From CAYMPH01 sp964392365 (GTDB lineage: Bacteria > Spirochaetota > UBA4802 > UBA5550), in NCBI GenBank assembly GCA_964392365.1, contig CAYMPH010000015.1:32417-96416 (forward strand): DNA of 64,000 nt, read 5' to 3'. The notes beneath the pieces are model-generated. The model did not search any database, was not told the DNA's origin, and was given only the letters and a program-made list of their open reading frames with translations. A program made the position numbers and the translations under genes. Of the stretch, positions 43,748 through 51,413 are shown piece by piece; the first letter of the stretch is position 1, and each line of letters starts with the position of its first letter.

Positions 43748-44866
43748 ATGGCTGATCAGATAACAACTATAACTGATAAATCTCAGATGAATGTAATTTT
43801 CACGAATTATTTCGCGAAACAGGAAGTTTATTTAAAAACAAAATCAGGCGATTTAAAAGTATATTTCCTCGGATATGATAATGAACACGCTGCCATAAGA
43901 ATTCCAAAAGTAAAAAATGTTCCGGATATATTAATTGTCTTCACCAGAAACGAGCTTAATACTATTTACTGCAGTTTGAAATATTTTGAAAGGAATGAAG
44001 ATACCTTTATTTTTATTCCAATAAAATTTCAGATCATATCGTTTCAGAAGAAAGAAGACAGAACTCTTGTGAGTACTGTAGGCAGCGGCGGCAAAAATGT
44101 TTTTTACATGTATAACTATTTTTCAGATTTCTATATTCGAAATTCACTTGAAATGAATAATAAAAAAAACGATCAGGTAAAAGAAATTGTAATGTTTGAT
44201 CTTCAGAAACACTACAAAAACATAAAAATAGTTTTTCTTCATGAAGCTAAAAATGATATCCGACTTAAATACGCACTGGAGAGCAAACTTGTAATTTTTG
44301 TACCGGATTTAAATTCAGATCCTGATCCGAAATATGCAAATATGTATAAATTTTATCTGGATAATATTTATGGCAAAGATCTGACTTTTGGAGGGAAAAA
44401 ATATAATTCTGAAATTACAGTTCCTGTAATGTACAGAAATATAATTCCATATGGATATATACAGGTGAACAATCCGTTGCCTTTAACAGAAGGTGATCTT
44501 GCCGTTATTAAAAGAATGTCAATTGTAATTGATCAGCTGTTTGTTAAAAATAAGCTATTTAATCATATTGAAAATAAATTTTTAATTTCTGATATATCAG
44601 CTGGCGGTCTCGGTGTTGTTTTTAAAGATAGGGGACTTGCCCGACATTTTAAAAAAGACAGTTTATGTTATTTTGAAGTCATGCTTCCAACAAGTAAAAA
44701 AGCTGTAATTGGCGCATTTGTAAGAAATATTACTTTTGTTGATAACACTTTAATTAAAATTGGATTTCAAAATTCTTTTCTTGATGAAATTAGTAAACAG
44801 AATTATGATGAATATCTTGCACTGACAACTCAAAAAAATAATCCAGTTGCTAATCCTGCTACTTAA
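43748..44866 (+). CDS. PilZ/DUF1577-like protein
   Basis: 372 aa, no signal peptide. The N-terminal ~110 residues hold a beta-barrel of flagellar-brake (YcgR-N) style ('KQEVYLKTKSGDLKVYFLGY', 'EDTFIFIPIKFQIISFQKKE'). A central GAF-like part follows ('VPVMYRNIIPYGYIQVNNPL'), then a C-terminal PilZ-like domain with D282-x-S-x-x-G ('ISDISAGGLGVVFKD'). The RxxxR half of the c-di-GMP motif is not visible upstream (Lys/Asn/His-rich there), so ligand binding is uncertain. The layout fits the spirochaete DUF1577 family. It is 11 bp after lolD. Confidence 0.65.
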   Translation: MADQITTITDKSQMNVIFTNYFAKQEVYLKTKSGDLKVYFLGYDNEHAAIRIPKVKNVPDILIVFTRNELNTIYCSLKYFERNEDTFIFIPIKFQIISFQKKEDRTLVSTVGSGGKNVFYMYNYFSDFYIRNSLEMNNKKNDQVKEIVMFDLQKHYKNIKIVFLHEAKNDIRLKYALESKLVIFVPDLNSDPDPKYANMYKFYLDNIYGKDLTFGGKKYNSEITVPVMYRNIIPYGYIQVNNPLPLTEGDLAVIKRMSIVIDQLFVKNKLFNHIENKFLISDISAGGLGVVFKDRGLARHFKKDSLCYFEVMLPTSKKAVIGAFVRNITFVDNTLIKIGFQNSFLDEISKQNYDEYLALTTQKNNPVANPAT

Positions 44867-44989
44867 ATCATACTAAAATAAAATTCTATAAATTACAGTA
44901 TTTGATTTCAAAAACTCTTTTATTGCTGATATTTTTTCTTGACTATTTTTTCAGGTATTCTCTTTATTGCCTGAAATGGAGATAATAAA

Positions 44990-45403
44990 TTGAAAATAAA
45001 GATATCTGACATTAAAATTAAAAAAAGGCTGAGAAAAGATCCAGGAGATTTATCAGATCTGGTGAATTCAATTCATAAAAGCGGACTTTTTAATCCGGTT
45101 CTTGTCAATGAAAAGAATGAATTGCTTGCAGGATATAGAAGAATCCAGTCTGCCAAACTGCTTGGCTGGACTGAAATTGAGTGCAACATAATAAACGCTA
45201 AATCAAAACTTGATAAATTTAATGTAGAAGTTGACGAAAATACTGCCAGAAAGGATTTTTCTTATGAAGAGCTTCAGCATATTGAAGAAATGAAAAAATA
45301 TTTAAATGCAAAAGGTCTAAAAAAATTACTTCTCTGGCTGAAAATGATGTTTAAGAACCTCCTTCATTTTATAAAAGGACTTTTTACAAAGAAAAAATAT
45401 TAA
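44990..45403 (+). CDS. ParB/Srx N-terminal domain protein with hydrophobic C-terminal helix
   Basis: 137 aa, TTG start with ATGGAGA ~9 nt upstream. Residues 1-90 are a ParB-type nucleotide-binding module ('LVNSIHKSGLFNPVLVNEKN', 'LLAGYRRIQSAKLLGWTEIE', 'NEN/VDENTARKDFSYEELQ'-like). Instead of ParB's helix-turn-helix and dimer domains, it ends with a Leu/Lys amphipathic or membrane-binding helix ('LKKLLLWLKMMFKNLLHFIK'). It is not a chromosome-partition ParB. The role is unknown; membrane tethering of a CTP- or ATP-binding module is an inference. Confidence 0.65.
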   Translation: MKIKISDIKIKKRLRKDPGDLSDLVNSIHKSGLFNPVLVNEKNELLAGYRRIQSAKLLGWTEIECNIINAKSKLDKFNVEVDENTARKDFSYEELQHIEEMKKYLNAKGLKKLLLWLKMMFKNLLHFIKGLFTKKKY

Positions 45404-45409
45404 ACATTT

Positions 45410-45447
45410 CCTCCGTTTCTGCCGATAATATACCAAAGACACGGAGG
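45410..45447 (+). promoter_or_regulatory. Hairpin pairing CCTCCGT with the ribosome-binding site ACGGAGG
   Basis: CCTCCGT (45410-45416) is an exact complement of ACGGAGG (45441-45447), the ribosome-binding site of the next gene, with a 24-nt loop and TTTTTT directly after. The structure could act as a terminator for the ParB-like gene, as a translation switch for the envelope protein, or as both. The loop is long, so stability is moderate. Confidence 0.45.
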
Positions 45448-45453
45448 TTTTTT

Positions 45454-46242
45454 ATGAGCAGGCTCTTCCCGGTATTTTCACTCGCATTACTGTTATTATC
45501 TATATCAATTTATCTGTCCGCAAGAGAAAGCTATGAAGATTATCGCGGCCCTAAAGAAAAATATGCAAATAAAGATAAACCTCTATCTGAAATAAGAACA
45601 GGCGATAGTGAAGATTTAATGGACGATCTTAGAGGCGCCGTTAGAGATGAAATTGATCAATCCCTTAGCAAAGAACGTAAAGCAAGCAAAAAAACCATTA
45701 ATAAAGATGCTCTAATCACAGATGTCAAAAAAATAGTAAAAGAAGAAATCGAAGATGCAATTAGAATAAAAGATAAAAAGTATCTGAGCAAAAACACAAT
45801 TGAAATTGGAGGATTCATTTCCTTTCAATCAATAGGATTGGCTGGAACTCCGGTAGATACAAATCTTATTTTAAAACTTTTCCCTGTATTTAATTATTTT
45901 TTCATTCCGAATTTTTCTTTAAGCTTCAAAGCAACTGCAGAATTTAATTTTACAGGAAATACCCAGGCTTTTGATATTGGAACAGGCCCGTTATTCGTAT
46001 TCGGACTTGATAAAAGAGATGAGATCTGTTTTTATACTGCAATTTACGTTGGAATCAGTCTTAGAAGCGGAAGTGCTGCAGTAGGTTTCAGAGTTACTGA
46101 TGAAATAGGCCTGAAATTTGTATTAACAAGAGGACTTATTTTAAGTATTGGAGTTGGTTTTGCATTTGACAGTTCTGCAGTAACAGTAACCGGATTTCAG
46201 AATCTGATAATACCTGCAGTTGGAATTACAGGCTATTTTTAA
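45454..46242 (+). CDS. Exported protein, probable outer-membrane beta-barrel
   Basis: 262 aa with a signal peptide (cleavage near 'LSARESY'). Residues ~30-110 are charged and helical ('MDDLRGAVRDEIDQSLSKER', 'ALITDVKKIVKEEIEDAIRI'), and the last ~150 alternate hydrophobic and polar residues as in small outer-membrane barrels ('FSLSFKATAEFNFTGNTQAF', 'FYTAIYVGISLRSGSAAVGF'), ending in an aromatic ('VGITGYF'), as barrel proteins do. The strongest ribosome-binding site in this stretch (ACGGAGG) precedes the ATG and can be sequestered by an upstream hairpin. No family recognised. Confidence 0.6.
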   Translation: MSRLFPVFSLALLLLSISIYLSARESYEDYRGPKEKYANKDKPLSEIRTGDSEDLMDDLRGAVRDEIDQSLSKERKASKKTINKDALITDVKKIVKEEIEDAIRIKDKKYLSKNTIEIGGFISFQSIGLAGTPVDTNLILKLFPVFNYFFIPNFSLSFKATAEFNFTGNTQAFDIGTGPLFVFGLDKRDEICFYTAIYVGISLRSGSAAVGFRVTDEIGLKFVLTRGLILSIGVGFAFDSSAVTVTGFQNLIIPAVGITGYF

Positions 46243-46253
46243 AAGTTTCCATA

Positions 46254-47411
46254 ATGGTAATTTCCGGTCTTGATAATCTTATCAGCTCTGATAAAAAATT
46301 TATTAATTTAAATTCTTCAATAATTGCAAATCATACATCTGTAACTTCAAATTTAATTTACAGCTGGGATATTCTTCTTAAAAAAGGATTCAAACTTAAA
46401 AGAATTTTTTCTCCGGAACACGGGCTTTTCGGTACTGAGCAGGACCAGATTCCCGCGGGATCTCATTCCGGATTTCCAGTTGAAATAATAAGCCTTTATG
46501 GAAATACTAATTCAACGCTTTTTCCCGATGAAATGTATCTGAATGATTTAGATATTGTTTTCTTTGATATACAGGATGTCGGCGCAAGATATTATACTTA
46601 TATTAACACAATGATTTATTTCATGAGGAAAATATCAGGCAGAAGAATTAAATTTGTAGTTCTCGACAGACCTAATCCTCTAGGCGGAGAAAAGATTGAA
46701 GGTCCTGTGTTAGATATGAAATTTGAATCTTTTGTCGGTGTTCTTCCGGTTTGCGTCAGGCATGGATTTACATCAGGCGAAACTGCGATGATGGCAAAAG
46801 ATTTTTATAATATTGATATTGATCTGCATATAATTAAAATTAAAAACTGGAAAAGAGGAATGTTTTACAACGAAACAGGTTTAACATGGATTTCACCTTC
46901 ACCCAATATGCCGACATTAAATACTGCAATAGTTTATCCGGGCTTATGCCTGATAGAAGGAACTAATCTATCAGAAGGAAGAGGAACAACAACTCCATTT
47001 GAAACAACCGGTTCGGATTTCATAGATGCAAATAAATTTTCTGAAGATTTAAATTCAATTAATCTGCCTGGAGTTTTTTTCAGGCCTGTTTTGTTTAAAC
47101 CGGTATTTGGAAAATTTTCAGGTAAAACGTGTTCAGGTATATTTATACATGTAACAGACAGAAATGTATTTTCATCATTTAGAACCGGAATAGCTGTTAT
47201 TCATACTGCAAAAAAATTAACAGGGAAAATGATATTCCGTACAGATGAATATGAATTTAATAATACAACACCTGCTTTTGATTTATTATGCGGAAATTCT
47301 AAAATAAGAGGGTTTATCGAGAAAGAAGTTTCTCTTGAAGTCATTTTTGAATCGTTCCAGGAAGATGAAAAAAAATATTTAAAGGATAAAAAAGATTATC
47401 ATCTATATTAA
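46254..47411 (+). CDS. NamZ/DUF1343-family protein (exo-beta-N-acetylmuramidase-like)
   Basis: 385 aa. DUF1343 landmarks: 'ANHTSVTSNLIYSWDILLKK', 'RIFSPEHGLFGTEQDQIPAG', 'IVFFDIQDVGARYYTYINTM', 'VVLDRPNPLGGEKIEGPVLD', 'SPNMPTLNTAIVYPGLCLIE' and 'NLSEGRGTTTPFETTGSDFI' (the last with the likely active-site Glu). Characterised NamZ releases MurNAc from peptidoglycan fragments. Unlike secreted homologues, no signal peptide is present at the only visible start, so it may act in cytosolic muropeptide recycling. Weak ribosome-binding site, 11 bp after the previous gene. Confidence 0.85.
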   Translation: MVISGLDNLISSDKKFINLNSSIIANHTSVTSNLIYSWDILLKKGFKLKRIFSPEHGLFGTEQDQIPAGSHSGFPVEIISLYGNTNSTLFPDEMYLNDLDIVFFDIQDVGARYYTYINTMIYFMRKISGRRIKFVVLDRPNPLGGEKIEGPVLDMKFESFVGVLPVCVRHGFTSGETAMMAKDFYNIDIDLHIIKIKNWKRGMFYNETGLTWISPSPNMPTLNTAIVYPGLCLIEGTNLSEGRGTTTPFETTGSDFIDANKFSEDLNSINLPGVFFRPVLFKPVFGKFSGKTCSGIFIHVTDRNVFSSFRTGIAVIHTAKKLTGKMIFRTDEYEFNNTTPAFDLLCGNSKIRGFIEKEVSLEVIFESFQEDEKKYLKDKKDYHLY

Positions 47412-47455
47412 ATGATTTCAGAATATTTAATTTTACCAATTGATTTGATTTATAA

Positions 47456-47484
47456 TTGACAAATAATCAGATTCATTTAAATAA
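47456..47484 (+). promoter_or_regulatory. Promoter-like site abutting a start codon
   Basis: Perfect -35 TTGACA (47456-47461) with an AT-rich -10 region around TAAATA (47478-47483, 16-bp spacer). A transcript starting 7 nt further on would begin at the ATG (47490), and no ribosome-binding site is seen in between. Confidence 0.35.
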
Positions 47485-47489
47485 ATATT

Positions 47490-48446
47490 ATGGCAACAGC
47501 AGAAGATAAAAATAAAATCCATGATTTCGTAACTCATCTTTTTCAGAATCCAAGTATAAAGGATGAACCGATTCTGATAGCAGAAGGTTTAATAATAAAT
47601 TTTATTATTCATAATCTTGAACAGCTTAAACCGGCAATGAAAAATCCGCAATTCTTTCCTCATCTTGAGTGGAATGAAATTCTTCAATTGATTCTTGCAG
47701 ATTTATATGACCGAGCGTGGAAAGAAACGAGTCCGGTTTTAGATAAATTTTTTAAAACTGCTGATTTTTCATCTCTTCAGAGGGTTCCAAAGGCGCCGAC
47801 TCTTCCAGCTGATTTTATTAAAGAAAAACTTCAGACTTTTACACCGGAAATTTTCAAAAATAAAGATGCGAGATTCAATTTCAACAGCGTTGTAAATATC
47901 TTCCAATATGGTATACTTGAAAAATATATGGAGGAGATCTTTTCAAGAAAAGGATTTTTATATAATGAACTTGTGCGTGTTCAGAAAATCAATATCGAGA
48001 AATCAGATTATGTTATTTTTTTAAAAACTTTGCTGCTTATTAAAAATGCATCATATATGAAGCTGTCTCTTGATACTTCATCAGGAGATTCAAAGCTGAG
48101 TCTTTTTGAAATTCTAAAAACACGTTCTCAGCCAGCTAAGTATTTTGATTCTGCAGCATTTAAAGTATCTGAATCAATTCCTTTTCTTCCGCAGCGTTTT
48201 ATAAAAATTGCTCTTAAATCATGCTTTAAACAAAACATTACGGATAATGATGAAACCGGATCGAGATTTTTATATATTTTATCATCACGCTTCCATAATT
48301 ACAAACATTCTGTTAAGGTTGACAGAGGTGCAGAATCACCTGATAAAAGCTGGTTTGGCATAGCCAAAAAAAATGCAGAATATTATGGTTATGATAAAAG
48401 AATGCTGGATGATCTGTACATGATTGCAGGGGACAACAACTGGTAA
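47490..48446 (+). CDS. Protein of unknown function
   Basis: 318 aa, cytosolic by appearance and mostly helical ('DEPILIAEGLIINFIIHNLE', 'HLEWNEILQLILADLYDRAW', 'FLPQRFIKIALKSCFKQNIT'), with a C-terminal 'KSWFGIAKKNAEYYGYDKRM' segment. I recognise no domain. The ATG has no ribosome-binding site and a promoter-like box ends just upstream, so the mRNA may be leaderless. It is 10 bp upstream of the voltage-sensor gene, suggesting a shared operon. Confidence 0.55.
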   Translation: MATAEDKNKIHDFVTHLFQNPSIKDEPILIAEGLIINFIIHNLEQLKPAMKNPQFFPHLEWNEILQLILADLYDRAWKETSPVLDKFFKTADFSSLQRVPKAPTLPADFIKEKLQTFTPEIFKNKDARFNFNSVVNIFQYGILEKYMEEIFSRKGFLYNELVRVQKINIEKSDYVIFLKTLLLIKNASYMKLSLDTSSGDSKLSLFEILKTRSQPAKYFDSAAFKVSESIPFLPQRFIKIALKSCFKQNITDNDETGSRFLYILSSRFHNYKHSVKVDRGAESPDKSWFGIAKKNAEYYGYDKRMLDDLYMIAGDNNW

Positions 48447-48456
48447 AGGCACATAA

Positions 48457-49575
48457 ATGAAAATCAGAAATATATTTGAAAATTTTATTCTTATTGCGAT
48501 TGTACTGGTTATTATACAGACATTGATTTTTGAATTAAGCTATTATCAGCAATGGAGCGTATATACACGGAATATCTTAATTATTACCGGATTTATCTTT
48601 GATTTGATTTTTACTGCAGAATTTATTACAAGAACAATTATTTCAAGAAATGAAAATGGATTTCTTTCTTATTGGAAGTTTGAACGCGGCTGGGTTGATT
48701 TTTTAAGTTCTATACCGCTTCTTATTCTTGATTCGGGTCCGGCTGTTTTCTTTTTATTATTTATGAATCAGCATGAGGCAGCGTCCATTGGCGTGCTGAT
48801 GGTATTAAAGGTTGTAAAAGCAATACGCGTTACAAGAATTTTACGGCTTGTAAGAATAATTAAAATATTCGGAAAAATTCATAATGCTGAATCAAAAATG
48901 GCACAGCATCATACTTCTGCAATTTCAACAACTGTTGTATTTTCAATTGTATGCATCCTAATTGTTTTTTCAGTGGCAACAAACGGTTCCGGTACAAAAA
49001 AAATTATTGATCGCAAAGAATACTATACTTCAATGCTGGGTTTTTTTGATACAATAAATACCGATGACCAGGCAGCAGATGAGGAGAGGGTTTCTTCTTT
49101 TGTTTCTCATGATAATAAAATAATCAGACTTTATAGAAACGATAGAATAGTCAGATCGAATATCAAAGATGATGTTTTCAAAAAATATTTTGAAATGGAA
49201 GATTATATTATAATAAAAAAAGATATCTGGACTATATATGTGACTGTTGCAGATATTCACAGTGATACCGCACTAAATCATATAGAAACATTTTTTATAA
49301 TTGTTTTTACAGTTTTAGCAATCATGATTTTTTATACAAAACATTTTGCCCAGACAGTTAGTGACTTAATGCATATCCTGAATAAAGGATTCAGAAAAAA
49401 GGATTATAATTTTCAGATAAAAATAAGAAAAGAATATAAAGATCAGGAAATCTACAGGCTGGCATCATTTTATAATGACGCGTATCTTCCATCGAAACTG
49501 AAGAAGCTTGAATCTGAAAAAAATAATAAATCATCAAGCCTGTCGATGAATGATTTTCTGAATTTTAAAAAATAG
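48457..49575 (+). CDS. Voltage-sensor-domain membrane protein without an ion-channel pore
   Basis: 372 aa. Residues ~8-140 form an S1-S4 voltage-sensor domain: S2 with acidic residues ('FIFDLIFTAEFITR'), S3 with D81 ('GWVDFLSSIPLL') and S4 with a positive residue every third position (R124, R127, R130, R133, K136). The ion-channel S5-pore-S6 (selectivity filter TVGYG-like) is absent. Instead there is a membrane segment ~158-173, an extracytoplasmic loop of ~100 residues, another membrane segment ~278-297 and a HAMP-like cytoplasmic end. It may be a voltage-responsive sensor or transducer; function is inferred from architecture. Confidence 0.68.
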   Translation: MKIRNIFENFILIAIVLVIIQTLIFELSYYQQWSVYTRNILIITGFIFDLIFTAEFITRTIISRNENGFLSYWKFERGWVDFLSSIPLLILDSGPAVFFLLFMNQHEAASIGVLMVLKVVKAIRVTRILRLVRIIKIFGKIHNAESKMAQHHTSAISTTVVFSIVCILIVFSVATNGSGTKKIIDRKEYYTSMLGFFDTINTDDQAADEERVSSFVSHDNKIIRLYRNDRIVRSNIKDDVFKKYFEMEDYIIIKKDIWTIYVTVADIHSDTALNHIETFFIIVFTVLAIMIFYTKHFAQTVSDLMHILNKGFRKKDYNFQIKIRKEYKDQEIYRLASFYNDAYLPSKLKKLESEKNNKSSSLSMNDFLNFKK

Positions 49576-49578
49576 AAT

Positions 49579-50526
49579 TTATGATTTATCTTCGATAATT
49601 TTCAAAGATGAATAATTTTCTCTATCATCTGAATCAAAGCCATGTTCAAAAATAAGTATTATTTCAGTTCGGACGCTTTTTTTAATAATAAAATAATAAT
49701 CACCTGAAAGTTTTCTTACGAGATCGATTCCTCTTCCGGTCTCAGATATAATTTCAGAAATATCCTCGCCTTTGAGAATTGCATCTTCTATCAGCTGGGA
49801 CTGTTTGATTACTTTATTAATACTTGTTAATATTATTTCCTTAGAAAGAATACCGTTATAATCATTTATGGAAATACCATATCCGGAATTGTTTTTGGCA
49901 AAAAAAAGATCTACATATTTCCCTTCCTGGAGAGTAACCGGCTTTCTCTCCTCTTTTTCTTTTGTAAAACCGTGAGAGTGGTAGACGGCATTTATTATCA
50001 TTTCATTTAGAACAAGATTTAGAACAGGAACATTAATGATTTTAAAGCCCCAGGCTTCAATTTCTTTGATCATAGCAAAAATGGCATTTTTAATCTGAGT
50101 AGACGAGTTGATGCGTATCTTTTTTAATTCAATTATATCTTTTAGATAATTTTTTAAGTCAAAAATGTTTTCTTTTTTAATCAATTTTACTGAAAGATTT
50201 ATTAGCTCTTCCTTGTTAACCGGTTTACAAATAACATTGCCGATTCCTTCAGTAAAAATTTTATCAAAAAAAATATCTATGTTTTTATCAGTGGTCATTA
50301 TAGTCGGTATATAAGAATAATTAATATTCAAATAATCATATAAATCAAAAGCATTATCCCCAGGTAGTTCAATTTCAGAAACGACGAGATCTATATCAAA
50401 TGCTTTAAGTTTTGACATTGCATCAAAGGCGGATTCGCAGATAATGGGATTATATCCCTTGTCTCTGTATATTTTTGCTATAGAATGTCTGTATTCTGAA
50501 AAGTCTACAATCAATATATTATTCAT
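49579..50526 (-). CDS. Pseudo-receiver plus HATPase (RsbW-like) protein
   Basis: 315 aa from ATG 50526 (an upstream start would add 11 residues). Residues 1-120 are a receiver fold with D8 ('LIVDFSEYRH'), conserved Thr ('IMTTDK') and Lys ('ICKPVNKEEL'), but the phospho-acceptor position is Glu51 ('DLVVSEIELPG'). Residues ~165-300 are a HATPase_c domain with an N-box ('NEMIINAVYHSHG') and a G-box ('ETGRGIDLVRKLSGDYYF'), closest to serine-kinase/anti-sigma RsbW types. No HisKA domain is present. It could be a partner-switching kinase locked on by the Glu. Convergent with the voltage-sensor gene. Confidence 0.72.
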   Translation of the reverse strand: MNNILIVDFSEYRHSIAKIYRDKGYNPIICESAFDAMSKLKAFDIDLVVSEIELPGDNAFDLYDYLNINYSYIPTIMTTDKNIDIFFDKIFTEGIGNVICKPVNKEELINLSVKLIKKENIFDLKNYLKDIIELKKIRINSSTQIKNAIFAMIKEIEAWGFKIINVPVLNLVLNEMIINAVYHSHGFTKEKEERKPVTLQEGKYVDLFFAKNNSGYGISINDYNGILSKEIILTSINKVIKQSQLIEDAILKGEDISEIISETGRGIDLVRKLSGDYYFIIKKSVRTEIILIFEHGFDSDDRENYSSLKIIEDKS

Positions 50527-50605
50527 TATCTTCTTTAATTTATATAGATTTTTTAACAAAATTATCCGATTATTAAATAAATACTATAAAAAAAATGAAT
50601 TGTCA

Positions 50606-50633
50606 TTGAAAAAAATATAGTAGTATATATAAA
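50606..50633 (+). promoter_or_regulatory. Sigma-70-like promoter for the exported protein at 50664
   Basis: TTGAAA (50606-50611), 16-bp spacer, TATAAA (50628-50633; five of six matches to TATAAT), about 30 bp upstream of the ATG with a strong CGGAGGGG ribosome-binding site. Confidence 0.45.
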
Positions 50634-50663
50634 GTCTTTGTAGATTATATCGGAGGGGAATAC

Positions 50664-51344
50664 ATGAAAAAAGCAATAAGATTTTTTGTAATATTATTAT
50701 TTATGCCGGTTATCATTCTGGCGCAGAATTCCAATTCCAGCCTTGATTCAGATTTTATCAATTCACAGGGAAAAGAACTTGATAAACAGATTGTTGATAT
50801 TAATAAAAAAATGTCTGATATATTTAAAAAGTATGATCTAATGAATTCAAAAGATATCAGAATTCTTCCTTATGAAACAACTTATAAAATCGGTACAGAT
50901 TTTATTGAAATTGAAAAACATAGTTTTGTTAAAGATGATATTTATAAAAGTACTATAATTGGAATTAAAAAAAGCATAATAAAATTTTATATAACAGCTC
51001 AGGCAATATCAAAAATTGAAATAGACGTTATTCACACCAATTACAATAACGGTTCTTCAGACCATGTAAAAATCATTGATCCGTCGCCTATCACAGATGG
51101 AACAGATGATATAACTTTCACTCATTATGTAAGAGGTGAAAAAATTATAGATAATAGAAAACTGAGCGATTTTAAAAATTCTACTGCCTATCCTGTAAGA
51201 AATGAAATGAAGAGGGAATTTTTGATACCTCATTTAACAATAGTTTATAATTCTTTATTATTCATTGCTGAAGCATATAATAAATCATTGAAAGATTCTG
51301 AAACAACAATTTCTGAATTCCTGAAAAGTGCAGCAATGGAATAG
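50664..51344 (+). CDS. Exported protein of unknown function
   Basis: 226 aa with a signal peptide ('FFVILLFMPVIILAQNSN', cleavage after AQ or A). The mature part has an Asn/Asp/Lys-rich helix, then a beta-rich middle ('STIIGIKKSIIKFYITAQAI', 'SKIEIDVIHTNYNNGSSDHV') and a helical end. No known family. It is monocistronic: its own promoter-like site upstream and a strong terminator just downstream. Confidence 0.6.
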   Translation: MKKAIRFFVILLFMPVIILAQNSNSSLDSDFINSQGKELDKQIVDINKKMSDIFKKYDLMNSKDIRILPYETTYKIGTDFIEIEKHSFVKDDIYKSTIIGIKKSIIKFYITAQAISKIEIDVIHTNYNNGSSDHVKIIDPSPITDGTDDITFTHYVRGEKIIDNRKLSDFKNSTAYPVRNEMKREFLIPHLTIVYNSLLFIAEAYNKSLKDSETTISEFLKSAAME

Positions 51345-51372
51345 ATTTACATACAAGTATATTCACTTTTAT

Positions 51373-51408
51373 AAAACCAGGCAATTATTAAAAATGCCTG
51401 GTTTTTTT
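51373..51408 (+). terminator. Rho-independent terminator after the exported-protein gene
   Basis: Perfect 11-bp stem AAAACCAGGCA / TGCCTGGTTTT (51373-51383 and 51395-51405), 11-nt loop, followed by a T-tract to 51408. It is the clearest canonical terminator in the window. It also lies just downstream of the convergent tatD stop and may work in both directions, though the T-run is better on the plus strand. Confidence 0.9.
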
Positions 51409-51413
51409 ATAAA

